Source: Clostridia bacterium
GTDB lineage: Bacteria; Bacillota_A; Clostridia; Christensenellales; Aristaeellaceae
DNA: 64,000 nt
Reading direction: 5' to 3'
NCBI GenBank assembly: GCA_017517815.1
Contig: JAFWYA010000039.1
Coordinates: 22,050 to 86,049, forward strand
Positions within the stretch are counted from its first letter, which is position 1. Each line of letters begins with the position of its first letter. Positions 24,058-33,767 of the stretch are shown here, in pieces. A program made the position numbers and the translations under genes. The notes under the pieces were generated by a model. It did not search any database, was not told the DNA's origin, and saw only the letters and a list, made by a program, of their open reading frames with translations.

Positions 24058-25203
24058 TTATTCTTCATACAGTTCCAGCCAGCTTTCGCGCACGGCGTCC
24101 CACGAATACAGCTGCGGGAACAGCGCACGTTTTTCCGCGCTCAGCGGCTGAATGCTGCCGTTCATGGCGCGCGTGATCAGCCCGGGCAGTTCGCTGAAAT
24201 CTGCAAATTCCTGCAGTTCGATGCCCATTTCGCCCAGCTGCGGATACTGCAGCCACTTGCCCTTGAGCACGCAGGCCCCGGCGTAGAGGTATTCCTGCAT
24301 GCTGGCGGAGAATGCATCCGTCGTGATGGACTGCACAAACACGTCTGCACTCAGGCGCAGCATCGCGCTTTCCTCCGGGCCCATGAACCGGGTCAGCACC
24401 ACGGTCTGACAGGGCAGCCGCCCGGCCATTTCGCGGGTTTGCCGCACATAGTCGGGGTCGTTTTCGCCATAGGTCTGCTGCAGCACCAGCGTCATGCGGC
24501 TGAGCGTCTCTGATGGCAGCTGGGCAAGCGCTGCAACTGCCTCGCGCTGCTGCTGGGCGGATGATGCGCTGTAGCCAATGCTCACCACAAAACGGTCAGG
24601 CGCAATACCAAAGTGCGCGCGGCACTTTTCGCGGCCATGCTCTTCCAGCGCACGGTCGATGTCGGCATAGCCCATCTGGCCAAAGTAAAGCAGATGCGTC
24701 TTCTGCGCGATCTCCTCGCCGAAGGTATCGCGGATCATGTCCACATTCAGCTGGTTGTGCACGCTCACGGCACAGCTGCGCTTCAGATAGGGCTTCATAC
24801 GGCGAAGCGCCAGAGGGCTTGAACGCATGAGGTCGCTGCCCCAGAAGCTCACCACCCAGTGCGCGCCAAATTTGCGCGCCACACGGTCGCCCAGCGCCAG
24901 ATCGCGCTGCGACAGGTAGCAGTTGTTCACCACGTCAAACGGGCCCATTTGAATGAGACTGCGTGCATTCAGCATGATGCGCGCCCACATGCGCACACGG
25001 GGAATATGGCGGATGACGGGCAGCGTGTGATGGTCATGATAGACAGTCACATTGTTTTCGCGGTAGAAGTCGGCGTATTTGCCGCCGTCGCCCCAGATGG
25101 GAAACAGCACCACTTCATAGCCCTGCGGCAGAATAAGGTATTTCAACAGCCGCATCGTCCAGAAGCCGTCGGCATCTGCGATCATCAGCATTCGTTTTTT
25201 CAT
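24058..25203 (-). CDS. Glycosyltransferase (GT-B type)
   Basis: A 381-residue cytoplasmic glycosyltransferase. It begins MKKRMLMIADADGFWTMRLL and has VVSFWGSDLMRSSPLALRR, LLYFGQMGY and the acceptor/donor-domain segment DAFSASMQEYLYAGACVLKG, a typical GT4-like E-rich helix. The sugar donor is unknown; GT4 or the TDP-Fuc4NAc transferase type are candidates. It overlaps the flippase gene by 4 bases (ATGA), so the two likely serve assembly and export of one surface polysaccharide. Start at 25203 with AAGGGGG upstream. Confidence 0.82.
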   Translation of the reverse strand: MKKRMLMIADADGFWTMRLLKYLILPQGYEVVLFPIWGDGGKYADFYRENNVTVYHDHHTLPVIRHIPRVRMWARIMLNARSLIQMGPFDVVNNCYLSQRDLALGDRVARKFGAHWVVSFWGSDLMRSSPLALRRMKPYLKRSCAVSVHNQLNVDMIRDTFGEEIAQKTHLLYFGQMGYADIDRALEEHGREKCRAHFGIAPDRFVVSIGYSASSAQQQREAVAALAQLPSETLSRMTLVLQQTYGENDPDYVRQTREMAGRLPCQTVVLTRFMGPEESAMLRLSADVFVQSITTDAFSASMQEYLYAGACVLKGKWLQYPQLGEMGIELQEFADFSELPGLITRAMNGSIQPLSAEKRALFPQLYSWDAVRESWLELYEE

Positions 25204-26657
25204 GACTGCTTCCCCCTTCTGAAGCGTTTGAGCAATACGGCCAAAATCTGTCCAGCAGCCTTCCACAGTGTGCGGATCTCACTGCGGAACAGCAGGCAGG
25301 CTGCCGCCAGCACGCCCACAAGCAGCGCATACTTGGCAGCGCCCGTCAGCCACAGGTTACCAAACGAGGCCACAGCCATCAGAGCGATGGTATAGGCAAG
25401 GTACCTCCAGCTTTCCAGCACCTTGTAGTACCTTTCGCCCACTCCCGAGCGCAAAAGCAGCGTCAGTACCGCGCTTGCCGCCGAGGCCAGCGCTGCGCCG
25501 GCCATGCCCATCATGGGGATGAACAAAAAACACAGCGCAATGTTGGCAGCCGCCGAAAACAGGAAGATGATCGTGGTCCAGTATGTCTTTTTGGAGATCA
25601 GGATGCCCATGCCCGTGGTTTCACCCAGGCAGTAGCAGATAGGCGACATGAACAAAAACGGGAAAAACACCACCGACGAACGGTATGCCTTGCCCAGCAG
25701 CATGAACACCGGCGTCTGCAGAATGGTGATGCCCAGGCCAAACAGCGTCAGCATGCAGGCCATCAGCCTGTGCACGGTATAGAAGCGACGGCTGTCATCG
25801 CCCTGATAGTTTTCAAGCACATAGGGCGCCCAGTAGGTGTTAAAGCCGGTCTGGATGATGTTGATGGTGGAGGCCAGTCCCAGCGCGCTGGTATAAATGC
25901 CGGTCGCGCTGTAGCCCATAAGGTGTTTCAGAATGACCGGGCTGATGCTGGAATTGAGCCAGCTCAGCAGGCTCAGCGGCACAAGCGGCAGCGCCAGCAT
26001 ACCGATGGCCGCCGCGGACTTTCGGTCGGTCTGTTTGAGAAATGCCGCATCAAACCGTTTGCGCTGCACAAATACAAACACCAGTGTGAACACGCCCATC
26101 AGCGCCGTCAGGCTGATCATCGCTGCCTTGCCGACAGGACGGCTGAAGCCCACCGCCAGATAGGCAATTTTGGTAAGCAGCACATGCAGTACGCCCTGAA
26201 TGGTATACAGCAGCGCATTTTGCTCCATGCGGTAACTCAGCGCCAGAAAGCGATACACCACAAGGCTGAAGCTGTAGATTGCAAGGCATGCATATACGCT
26301 TATGTCCGGCTGACCAACAATTTCAGCGCTCACACTCTGCCAGAAAAACCCCAGCGCCAGCGTCACCAGCAGACAGAAAGCAAGCGGCACCAAAGTGCAG
26401 AACGTAAACAGCGACTTGCGGGTCATCTTTCCCGGCATTTCCCGGAAAAAGCGCACAAAAGCCTGATCCATGCCCAGATAGCAGATCGACGAAAACAGCG
26501 TGGCATAGTTGGTGAACTGGTTCAGCCGTCCCATTTCCTCGGTGGGAAACAGTCGTGTGGCGATGGGCGATGCAATAAAGCCCAGCACAAAAGAGATCCA
26601 TGTCACCATGGAAAAGCCTACCATGTTTTTGAGAAATTTCAGTTTGCTCTGTTCCAT
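25200..26657 (-). CDS. Polysaccharide flippase (Wzx/MVF-type oligosaccharide exporter)
   Basis: A 485-residue protein with about 12-14 membrane helices, starting with NMVGFSMVTWISFVLGFIASPIATRLF, the usual PST/Wzx beginning, and containing LLSWLNSSISPVILKHLMG. It would flip lipid-linked oligosaccharide units across the membrane. It is 15 bases downstream of the sensor kinase gene and overlaps the glycosyltransferase gene. No polymerase, initiating transferase or Wzz is present here, so the remaining pathway must be elsewhere. Confidence 0.88.
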   Translation of the reverse strand: MEQSKLKFLKNMVGFSMVTWISFVLGFIASPIATRLFPTEEMGRLNQFTNYATLFSSICYLGMDQAFVRFFREMPGKMTRKSLFTFCTLVPLAFCLLVTLALGFFWQSVSAEIVGQPDISVYACLAIYSFSLVVYRFLALSYRMEQNALLYTIQGVLHVLLTKIAYLAVGFSRPVGKAAMISLTALMGVFTLVFVFVQRKRFDAAFLKQTDRKSAAAIGMLALPLVPLSLLSWLNSSISPVILKHLMGYSATGIYTSALGLASTINIIQTGFNTYWAPYVLENYQGDDSRRFYTVHRLMACMLTLFGLGITILQTPVFMLLGKAYRSSVVFFPFLFMSPICYCLGETTGMGILISKKTYWTTIIFLFSAAANIALCFLFIPMMGMAGAALASAASAVLTLLLRSGVGERYYKVLESWRYLAYTIALMAVASFGNLWLTGAAKYALLVGVLAAACLLFRSEIRTLWKAAGQILAVLLKRFRRGKQS

Positions 26658-26672
26658 GCGGCGTCTCTCCTG

Positions 26673-27536
26673 TTAAATGGTCTCAGTGGCTCCCTTGCGC
26701 GGCACGCTGACCACAAAGGCGGTCTGTTCGCCCTGCGCCAGTTCGATCGTGCCGCCAAACTCCGCAAGCGTGCTGCGCACGATGCTCAGACCCATGCCGC
26801 GTCCTTCCCCCTTGGTGGACACGCCAGGTTCGAAGATGCGTTCACGCAGTTCCTGCGGCACGGGCTCGCCGTTGTTTTCAATGGCGAAGGTAAAACCGCG
26901 CACGCTTTCGCGCACAGTCAGAACAATGCGCGCGTCCGTTTGCTCCTCCACCACGTCGATGGCGTTGTCGATGAGGTTGCCAATGATGCAGCAAATCTCC
27001 CACGGCGGCACGGGCAGGCCATCCAGCGTGCTCTGAATATCGATGTCAAAGGCAATGCTCTTTTCTTCGCAGGCAGCGCTTTTCACCTGCAAAAGCGCAT
27101 TGAACGCCGTTACCTTTGTGCGGATGACACGGCTGACGGTTTTAAACTCCGCCCAGATGCGCTCCAGATAGTCCGCCGCTTCCTGCCCCTCGCCCATCTC
27201 CAGCAGGCTGTACACCACCTGGATGTGGTTGAGAAAGTCATGGCGCTGCGCGCGCAGCTTCAGGTTGAGGGCGTCCATCTGGCCGTTGGTGGTCTCAAGT
27301 TCGGTAATGGTGCGTTCGCGGCGGCGTGCACGCAGCGCCTCCTGAATGTCGATCACCGCGCCCCAGCTGGCCATCAGCGCTGCTGCTACCACAATGCCCG
27401 AAAGCAGCCGCTGATCGTGGTTATCCACCAGCAGCACATACAGCACGATCACCGCCAGCGCGGCGATCTGAATGGCGTTGACGACAATAGCATAGGCCGA
27501 AGCCTTTTTCACATCCGGGTAGAGCTTATTTCTCAT
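26673..27536 (-). CDS. Orphan sensor histidine kinase, Spo0B-type
   Basis: 287 residues. Two membrane helices (about 14-37 and 44-63) are followed by a short coiled coil and the Spo0B-type dimerisation box QRHDFLNHIQVVYSLLEMG, with His99 the likely phospho-acceptor. The ATPase domain shows the N box NLIDNAIDVV and the G box GRGMGLSIV. There is no periplasmic sensing domain, and no response-regulator gene lies next to it. ATG 27536 has GGAG 9 bases upstream, inside the end of rarA (11-base overlap). It resembles AgrC/CitS-type kinases; the signal is unknown, perhaps membrane-derived. Confidence 0.88.
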   Translation of the reverse strand: MRNKLYPDVKKASAYAIVVNAIQIAALAVIVLYVLLVDNHDQRLLSGIVVAAALMASWGAVIDIQEALRARRRERTITELETTNGQMDALNLKLRAQRHDFLNHIQVVYSLLEMGEGQEAADYLERIWAEFKTVSRVIRTKVTAFNALLQVKSAACEEKSIAFDIDIQSTLDGLPVPPWEICCIIGNLIDNAIDVVEEQTDARIVLTVRESVRGFTFAIENNGEPVPQELRERIFEPGVSTKGEGRGMGLSIVRSTLAEFGGTIELAQGEQTAFVVSVPRKGATETI

Positions 27537-28854
27537 GCTTTGCAGCTCCGTAGCGGCGCTCGTGACGCGCCTTGAGTTTGGCCTCATGGCCCTGTTCAGT
27601 GGGATGATAGTACACCCGGCGCTCGTAACCGGCAGGCATATAGGTCTGCCGTACGAAGTGCCCGGGATAGTCGTGCGGGAAAAGGTATCCCGGCGTCTGG
27701 CTGTGGGCTGTGGAATAGCTCTGATCGCGCAGATGCTGCGGCACGGCAGTGAACTGTCCTGCCTGCGCGTCGCGCTCGGCGGCGGCCAGCGCCTCGACCA
27801 CGCTGTTGCTCTTTTCCGCCATCGCCACGGCGATGATGGCCTGCGCAATGGGAATGCGCGCCTCGGGCATGCCTACAAATTCCAATGCGTTGGCGGCGGC
27901 ATGCGCCTGCAGCATGGCCGTGGGGTCAGCCAGACCCACGTCCTCGCTGGCATGCACGATGATTCGCCTGACGATTAGCTTGGGGTCGACGCCCGCATAG
28001 ATCAGGCGGCTGAACCACAGAAGCGCCGCATCCGGATCGGATCCGCGCAGGCTTTTGCAAAAGGCGGACAGCATGTCGTAATACAGGCTTTCATCCAGCT
28101 TGAGCATGGGCTTCTGCACGCTTTCCTGCGCAACGGCCAGCGTGATCAGCTTGCCCTCGTCGCCTTCGGCGGTGGTCAGCACGGCCAGCTCCAGCGCGCC
28201 CAAAGCAGCGCGCACGTCGCCGCCGGCCACCTGCGCAATGTAGCGCAGCGCGCCGTCCTCCACGCGAATGTTTTCATTGCCAAACCCACGCTGCGGGTCA
28301 CGCAGCGCGTTTTCCATCGCGCCCACCACGTCCTGCGTGGTGAGGGGCTGAAATTCAAACACACGGCAGCGGCTGACGATGGCGGGCGTCATGCTGACCA
28401 TGGGGTTTTCCGTTGTGGAACCGATGAAGCGGATGAGGCCGCTTTCGATAGCCGGCAGAATGCTGTCGGACTGGGACTTGGACCAACGGTGGCATTCGTC
28501 CAGCAAAAGGTACGTTGCACGGCCGTAGCGGCGGCGCTCCTCGGCGTCCTTGATGACCTTGCGCACATCCGCCACGCCGCTGGTAACAGCGTTGAGCTTT
28601 TCAAAGGCGCTGCCGGTCATGTTGGCGACGATCGATGCCAGCGTCGTCTTTCCGCAGCCGGGTGGGCCCCAGAAAATGCTGGACTGCAGCCGGTCGGCCT
28701 GAATGGCGCGGCGCAAAAGCCGCCCTTCGCCCAGAATATGCTTCTGGCCGATGAATTCATCCAGCGTGCGCGGGCGCATGCGCTCCGCCAGCGGCGCCTG
28801 CGTGCCGGTATCCGAAAGCCCGTCAAACAGCGTCGCCTGTTCAAAATCGTTCAT
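27526..28854 (-). CDS. rarA: Replication-associated recombination protein A (RarA/MgsA)
   Basis: A AAA+ clamp-loader-like ATPase acting at stalled replication forks. 442 residues with Walker A GPPGCGKTT (63-71), Walker B LLLDECH (Asp119-Glu120), sensor GSTTENP and the RarA-specific C-terminal blocks KSLRGSDPDAALLW, ASEDVGLADP and PQHLRD. The Walker B reads DECH rather than the more usual DEIH, a mild variation. It lies 17 bases after the degenerate mutase gene and overlaps the kinase gene, so it is embedded in a longer transcript. Confidence 0.95.
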   Translation of the reverse strand: MNDFEQATLFDGLSDTGTQAPLAERMRPRTLDEFIGQKHILGEGRLLRRAIQADRLQSSIFWGPPGCGKTTLASIVANMTGSAFEKLNAVTSGVADVRKVIKDAEERRRYGRATYLLLDECHRWSKSQSDSILPAIESGLIRFIGSTTENPMVSMTPAIVSRCRVFEFQPLTTQDVVGAMENALRDPQRGFGNENIRVEDGALRYIAQVAGGDVRAALGALELAVLTTAEGDEGKLITLAVAQESVQKPMLKLDESLYYDMLSAFCKSLRGSDPDAALLWFSRLIYAGVDPKLIVRRIIVHASEDVGLADPTAMLQAHAAANALEFVGMPEARIPIAQAIIAVAMAEKSNSVVEALAAAERDAQAGQFTAVPQHLRDQSYSTAHSQTPGYLFPHDYPGHFVRQTYMPAGYERRVYYHPTEQGHEAKLKARHERRYGAAKHEK

Positions 28855-28871
28855 CCCAAAAGCCCCGTTCG

Positions 28872-29663
28872 TCAGTTTTTCATGTACTGCTCAAGCAGCA
28901 CCTTGATCAGGTCGGTGCCTTCCATCAGCACCGGCTCGCACAGCATGGCATCCTCGCAGAACTTGCGCACAGGAGGCTCCTTGCCGTCATCAATGGCCTT
29001 GCGCACCACGCGGCTGTCGAAGATCGCATAGGGCATGGGCTGCGCCGCATGCTTCTGCGTGGTGAGGAAGGCCGCAAAGTCGCTGACCAGCAGCAGGCGG
29101 AAGTCCTCTCCCTTGCCCATCAGACGGTTGAGAAGCGGCATCACCACGCGATATTCCACATTCTGTACCGCTTCCATCTTGCGGCCCAGGTCGCCCTCGG
29201 CAGCCAGGGTCTCCGGAGCGCCGACGTGTACCAGCGCAAAGTCGTCGCCGTCCTGCAGCGCCTTGAGCGCACACTCTACCTTGCCCTCATAGTTGGTGTC
29301 GATGGTGCCGGTCGCACCATCGACCTCAGGCGTTTTCAGGCCCATCAGACCGGCGATGATGCGCAGCCTTGCGTCGGCGGCGATCACGCTGCCCTGCAGG
29401 CCGAAGGTGTCGGCAAAGGCAGGCAGCTTGCTTGCGACAGAGGCGCCGTTGAAATATACTTTGGGATCATAGCCCAGAATGCTCAGGAGCGCTACATCCG
29501 CACGCGCCTCCATCCCGCGGGGGATGGTAAGCACACGGCCGCAGAAGCAGCCCGCGCAGCGGTCGAAGGAGTTAAGTGCCAGTACTTCCATGGGAGTCTT
29601 GCCGGCCAGCTGCACAAGCCGCGTATCCGCCATGCCGGAGCCGACCACGATGACATATTTCAT
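28872..29663 (-). CDS. Degenerate phosphoglycerate-mutase-like (ApgM) protein without active-site residues
   Basis: 263 residues, clearly of the archaeal-type cofactor-independent phosphoglycerate mutase family: VVxGMAD start, LSILGYDP, then VIAADARLRIIAGLMGL and GATGTIDTNYEGK. But it is about 140 residues shorter than the family. The cap region between LGYDP (to residue 67) and FGLQG (from 87) is missing. Every recognisable metal or catalytic residue is changed: VGDG is VGSG (Ser9), GSDVAN is RADVAL (Ala55 replaces the nucleophile Ser), DEAGH is ETLAA (151-155) and GDHSTP is SDFAAF (194-199). The frame is intact with a good start, so it is a pseudoenzyme candidate rather than debris. Confidence 0.8.
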   Translation of the reverse strand: MKYVIVVGSGMADTRLVQLAGKTPMEVLALNSFDRCAGCFCGRVLTIPRGMEARADVALLSILGYDPKVYFNGASVASKLPAFADTFGLQGSVIAADARLRIIAGLMGLKTPEVDGATGTIDTNYEGKVECALKALQDGDDFALVHVGAPETLAAEGDLGRKMEAVQNVEYRVVMPLLNRLMGKGEDFRLLLVSDFAAFLTTQKHAAQPMPYAIFDSRVVRKAIDDGKEPPVRKFCEDAMLCEPVLMEGTDLIKVLLEQYMKN

Positions 29664-29680
29664 AGTTGCTGTTTCCTTTC

Positions 29681-30493
29681 TCAGTCCGCCCGGATGATAT
29701 CGTCGCGCAGGCGGTAGATGGTGGCGCCGTACTTTTTGCGGCAGAAGGCGTCGACAAACCAGTCGATCTCCTTCACGGCGTCAAACTGCACATAGCCGTA
29801 GCGCTCGCCGTTTCGCTTTTCACCCTTCATGTTGCTGTCGCACCAGGTAACGCTGTCGGTTTCAGGGTCATAATCCTCGGTGAAGATCATGCTGTGCGCT
29901 CCGATGCCGTAGTAGTAATTGGCAGCCATCTGGAAATAGTCGCCGCGCTTGACCTGCTTCAAAAACTCGCGGGCGTCCTGCCAGTTTTCTTCCTTTGACT
30001 TATCAGGATCATACCGGAACTGCGCTGCCGCGTAGAAGGGATTGCCCTCTTCCGCAGGCACATCCTTCCACTCCATGCCGTACACATAGTCCACGCACTG
30101 GTCCTTGGGCAGATTGTCCGGAATGACCAGTTCCACGTCCGGATATTCCGCCATGCGGAAAGCAGGCGCATTCTCCCTGAACAGATAGACGGTAAAGTTT
30201 TTACAAACGTAAATATCGCCGCTGTACTGCGCGCGCTGCGCACGCCCGTTGGCCGCAATATACTTTTCCTCTGCCAGCGCGATAATGCTGTCGATCAGCT
30301 CCGTCCTCGCTTCACTGCCGGCTTCGCCGGTTTCATCTTCCTCCGGCAGTTCTTCTGTATCCTCCGAAAAGATCTCCATATGCGTCTCTTCGCCGTCGGG
30401 ATCAACGAGGGTAATGACCACCTCGCCCATAGCGGCGGTGACAAAGCAAATCAGCATCAGCATGCAAACAATCGCATAAAAACGCTTCAGCAT
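29681..30493 (-). CDS. Secreted protein, probable NlpC/P60- or CHAP-like cysteine hydrolase
   Basis: 270 residues with a signal peptide (1-23, AMG/E), then an acidic low-complexity linker (about 33-60, many Glu/Asp/Thr). A compact domain follows with Cys97 in YVCKNFTVYL, His200 in YGIGAHSMIF and Asp219/Asn221 in WCDSNMKG. That Cys-His-Asn order, with GDYFQM before the His, is what NlpC/P60 and related amidase folds look like; the assignment is inference. It is the first gene of the six-gene unit and has a near-consensus sigma-A promoter. The substrate would be cell-wall peptide or a surface protein. Confidence 0.65.
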   Translation of the reverse strand: MLKRFYAIVCMLMLICFVTAAMGEVVITLVDPDGEETHMEIFSEDTEELPEEDETGEAGSEARTELIDSIIALAEEKYIAANGRAQRAQYSGDIYVCKNFTVYLFRENAPAFRMAEYPDVELVIPDNLPKDQCVDYVYGMEWKDVPAEEGNPFYAAAQFRYDPDKSKEENWQDAREFLKQVKRGDYFQMAANYYYGIGAHSMIFTEDYDPETDSVTWCDSNMKGEKRNGERYGYVQFDAVKEIDWFVDAFCRKKYGATIYRLRDDIIRAD

Positions 30494-30523
30494 GACAAAC
30501 CTCCTTATAATACTCCACCTTTC

Positions 30524-30552
30524 ATTATAGGCGGATTCGGAAGTATAGTCAA
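30524..30552 (-). promoter_or_regulatory. Sigma-A promoter of the six-gene unit
   Basis: On the minus strand TTGACT (30547-30552), 17 bases, TATAAT (30524-30529), 30 bases before the start codon. Confidence 0.88.
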
Positions 30553-30559
30553 GGTACGC

Positions 30560-30591
30560 AAAAGCCGGGGCACATACGGGTGCCCCGGCTT
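30560..30591 (-). terminator. Terminator after thrS
   Basis: A 12-bp stem (aagccggggcac / gtgccccggctt, loop atacgg) followed by TTTTGCG on the minus strand. Confidence 0.8.
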
Positions 30592-30601
30592 AGTTTGCAG
30601 T

Positions 30602-30735
30602 TAATACCCCTCTGCAGTCAAAGAGAGGGTGCAGGGGCTCAGCCCCTGCCCGGGGCACCCGTATGTGCCCCGGCGTAGTTATTGAGTTATTACCCCTCTG
30701 AAGTCAAAGAGAGGGTGCAGGGGTTCAACCCCTGC
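30602..30735. repeat. Tandem 48-base repeats and inverted hairpins in the thrS 3' region
   Basis: Two direct copies of a 48-base unit (30602-30649 and 30688-30735) differ at only a few positions. Each contains acccctctg, a tcaaagagagggtgcagggg run and an ending cccctgc that can fold. Between them, 30650-30672 is a hairpin (ccggggcac / gtgccccgg) whose loop is the complement of that in the terminator 30560-30591. The second copy abuts the thrS stop codon. Confidence 0.8.
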
Positions 30736-32643
<1,908 letters not shown>

Positions 32644-32683
32644 TTAGGGAATATCTCCTTTCCTTTTCCTGGGGAGAACGTGA

Positions 32684-32913
32684 AAACGCCCGTCCCCACA
32701 CGTTTCATGCGGGGACGGGCGATGAATTCGCTCGTGGTTCCACCCTGCTTGAAAGCCCACGCGGGCCTCCACTCATTTGGAGCGCTGTAACGCGCGCATC
32801 GCGTCGCCGTCGGCGGGTGGTGTCCGTATGCTTATGGCATCTGCCGCTTGCAGCCAGGGCGGCAGTCTCTGAAAATGCTTTGAAAGCACGGCGCGTCCCA
32901 CGTCATCCGGGAT
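32684..32913 (-). ncRNA. T-box riboswitch of thrS
   Basis: A leader sensing uncharged tRNA-Thr by transcription antitermination. On the minus strand the T-box AGGGTGGAACCACG (32733-32746) precedes a strong terminator (gcccgtcccc 32711-32720 with ggggacgggc 32688-32697, then GTTTT). Upstream, a stem I-like hairpin (ctgccgc / gcggcag) and a helix ccgtgctt / aagcatacgg are followed by acaccaccc, which contains the Thr codon ACC as a likely specifier. The T-box core reads TGGAACC rather than TGGTACC. The specifier assignment is inference. Confidence 0.9.
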
Positions 32914-32919
32914 AGGGAC

Positions 32920-32948
32920 AATATAGCACCCAACGCCCGGATTGTCAA
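32920..32948 (-). promoter_or_regulatory. Sigma-A promoter of the thrS T-box leader
   Basis: On the minus strand TTGACA (32943-32948), 17 bases, TATATT (32920-32925). Confidence 0.9.
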
Positions 32949-32970
32949 GGGAAAGATACATTTGCGCGCC

Positions 32971-33000
32971 TTGACTTTAGCGGGGGTTTCGGCGTATCAT
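32971..33000 (+). promoter_or_regulatory. Sigma-A promoter of the zinc-ribbon gene
   Basis: TTGACT (32971-32976), 18 bases, TATCAT (32995-33000); back-to-back with the thrS promoter, 22 bases apart. Confidence 0.7.
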
Positions 33001-33022
33001 ATAAAGTGAGGAGGTATAGATT

Positions 33023-33754
33023 ATGCATCAAAACGATACGCTCCCCGTATGCCCCGCCTGCGGGCGAAAAATGCAGGTGGAAGGCGCAGCCTTCTGCCCT
33101 TATTGCGGCGCAGCGCTGCCGCACGACAAAACCCAGCTTCCCAAGGGAGCGGCACAGGCGCTGAGCGAGGCGGACAAGCTATCCGACCCTGTGAAAAAAC
33201 GCGCCCTGCTTTTGCAGGCCGAACGCGATTATCCCGACTGTCTGGAAATTGCCGAGGCCCTGCTGTTTCTGGGCAGGCTGCACGAGCGCAGCTCCCGCGC
33301 GCTGGATTATTCCGTCATCAAGTGCTATCTGTGGCAGCTGTTTCTCACGCCTGAGGAATTTTCCGACGAGCGCAAGCAGGCCATGCGCTCGGAATTTTTC
33401 CATCACCCGCAGCTTGAACGCTGTCAGCAGCTTGCGCCCGACGCCGACGCCTACACTCGACGCTATCTCAAGCGGCTGGCCTGCGAGTTCATCTCGCTGT
33501 TTTTGAAGGGCAGCAGCCGCTATACGCGCTCATTTTTTGGTTTTCGCTTTGACAACCGCATGAGCCGGGTGCTGGCGCACCCTGCAGCGCAGATCCTTGC
33601 CGCGATCCGTCAGGACCTGCAGTTGGAAGCGCATGAGCGCCTGATGCTTTCCGAAGCGTTCTACAGCGCCTTCCTGACCGAAACGGGCGGTGAACCCCAG
33701 TGGATCGACGAAGCGCTGCAAAAGCTGGACTGCCCCATTCCCGGCCCGCAGTAA
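33023..33754 (+). CDS. Zinc-ribbon protein of unknown function
   Basis: 243 residues. Residues 10-28 form a double-CxxC zinc ribbon (CPACG...CPYCG). The rest is helical and without membrane segments, with a TPR-like feel (AQALSEADKLSDPVKKRALLLQ, LEIAEALLFLGRLHERSS) and an aromatic segment YTRSFFGFRFDNRMSR. Function unknown. It is the first gene of a plus-strand transcript with the membrane protein and perhaps the GNAT-PMI gene (13- and 23-base gaps). GAGGAGG lies 8 bases before the ATG. Confidence 0.75.
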   Translation: MHQNDTLPVCPACGRKMQVEGAAFCPYCGAALPHDKTQLPKGAAQALSEADKLSDPVKKRALLLQAERDYPDCLEIAEALLFLGRLHERSSRALDYSVIKCYLWQLFLTPEEFSDERKQAMRSEFFHHPQLERCQQLAPDADAYTRRYLKRLACEFISLFLKGSSRYTRSFFGFRFDNRMSRVLAHPAAQILAAIRQDLQLEAHERLMLSEAFYSAFLTETGGEPQWIDEALQKLDCPIPGPQ

Positions 33755-33767
33755 AGGAGGATCCATC

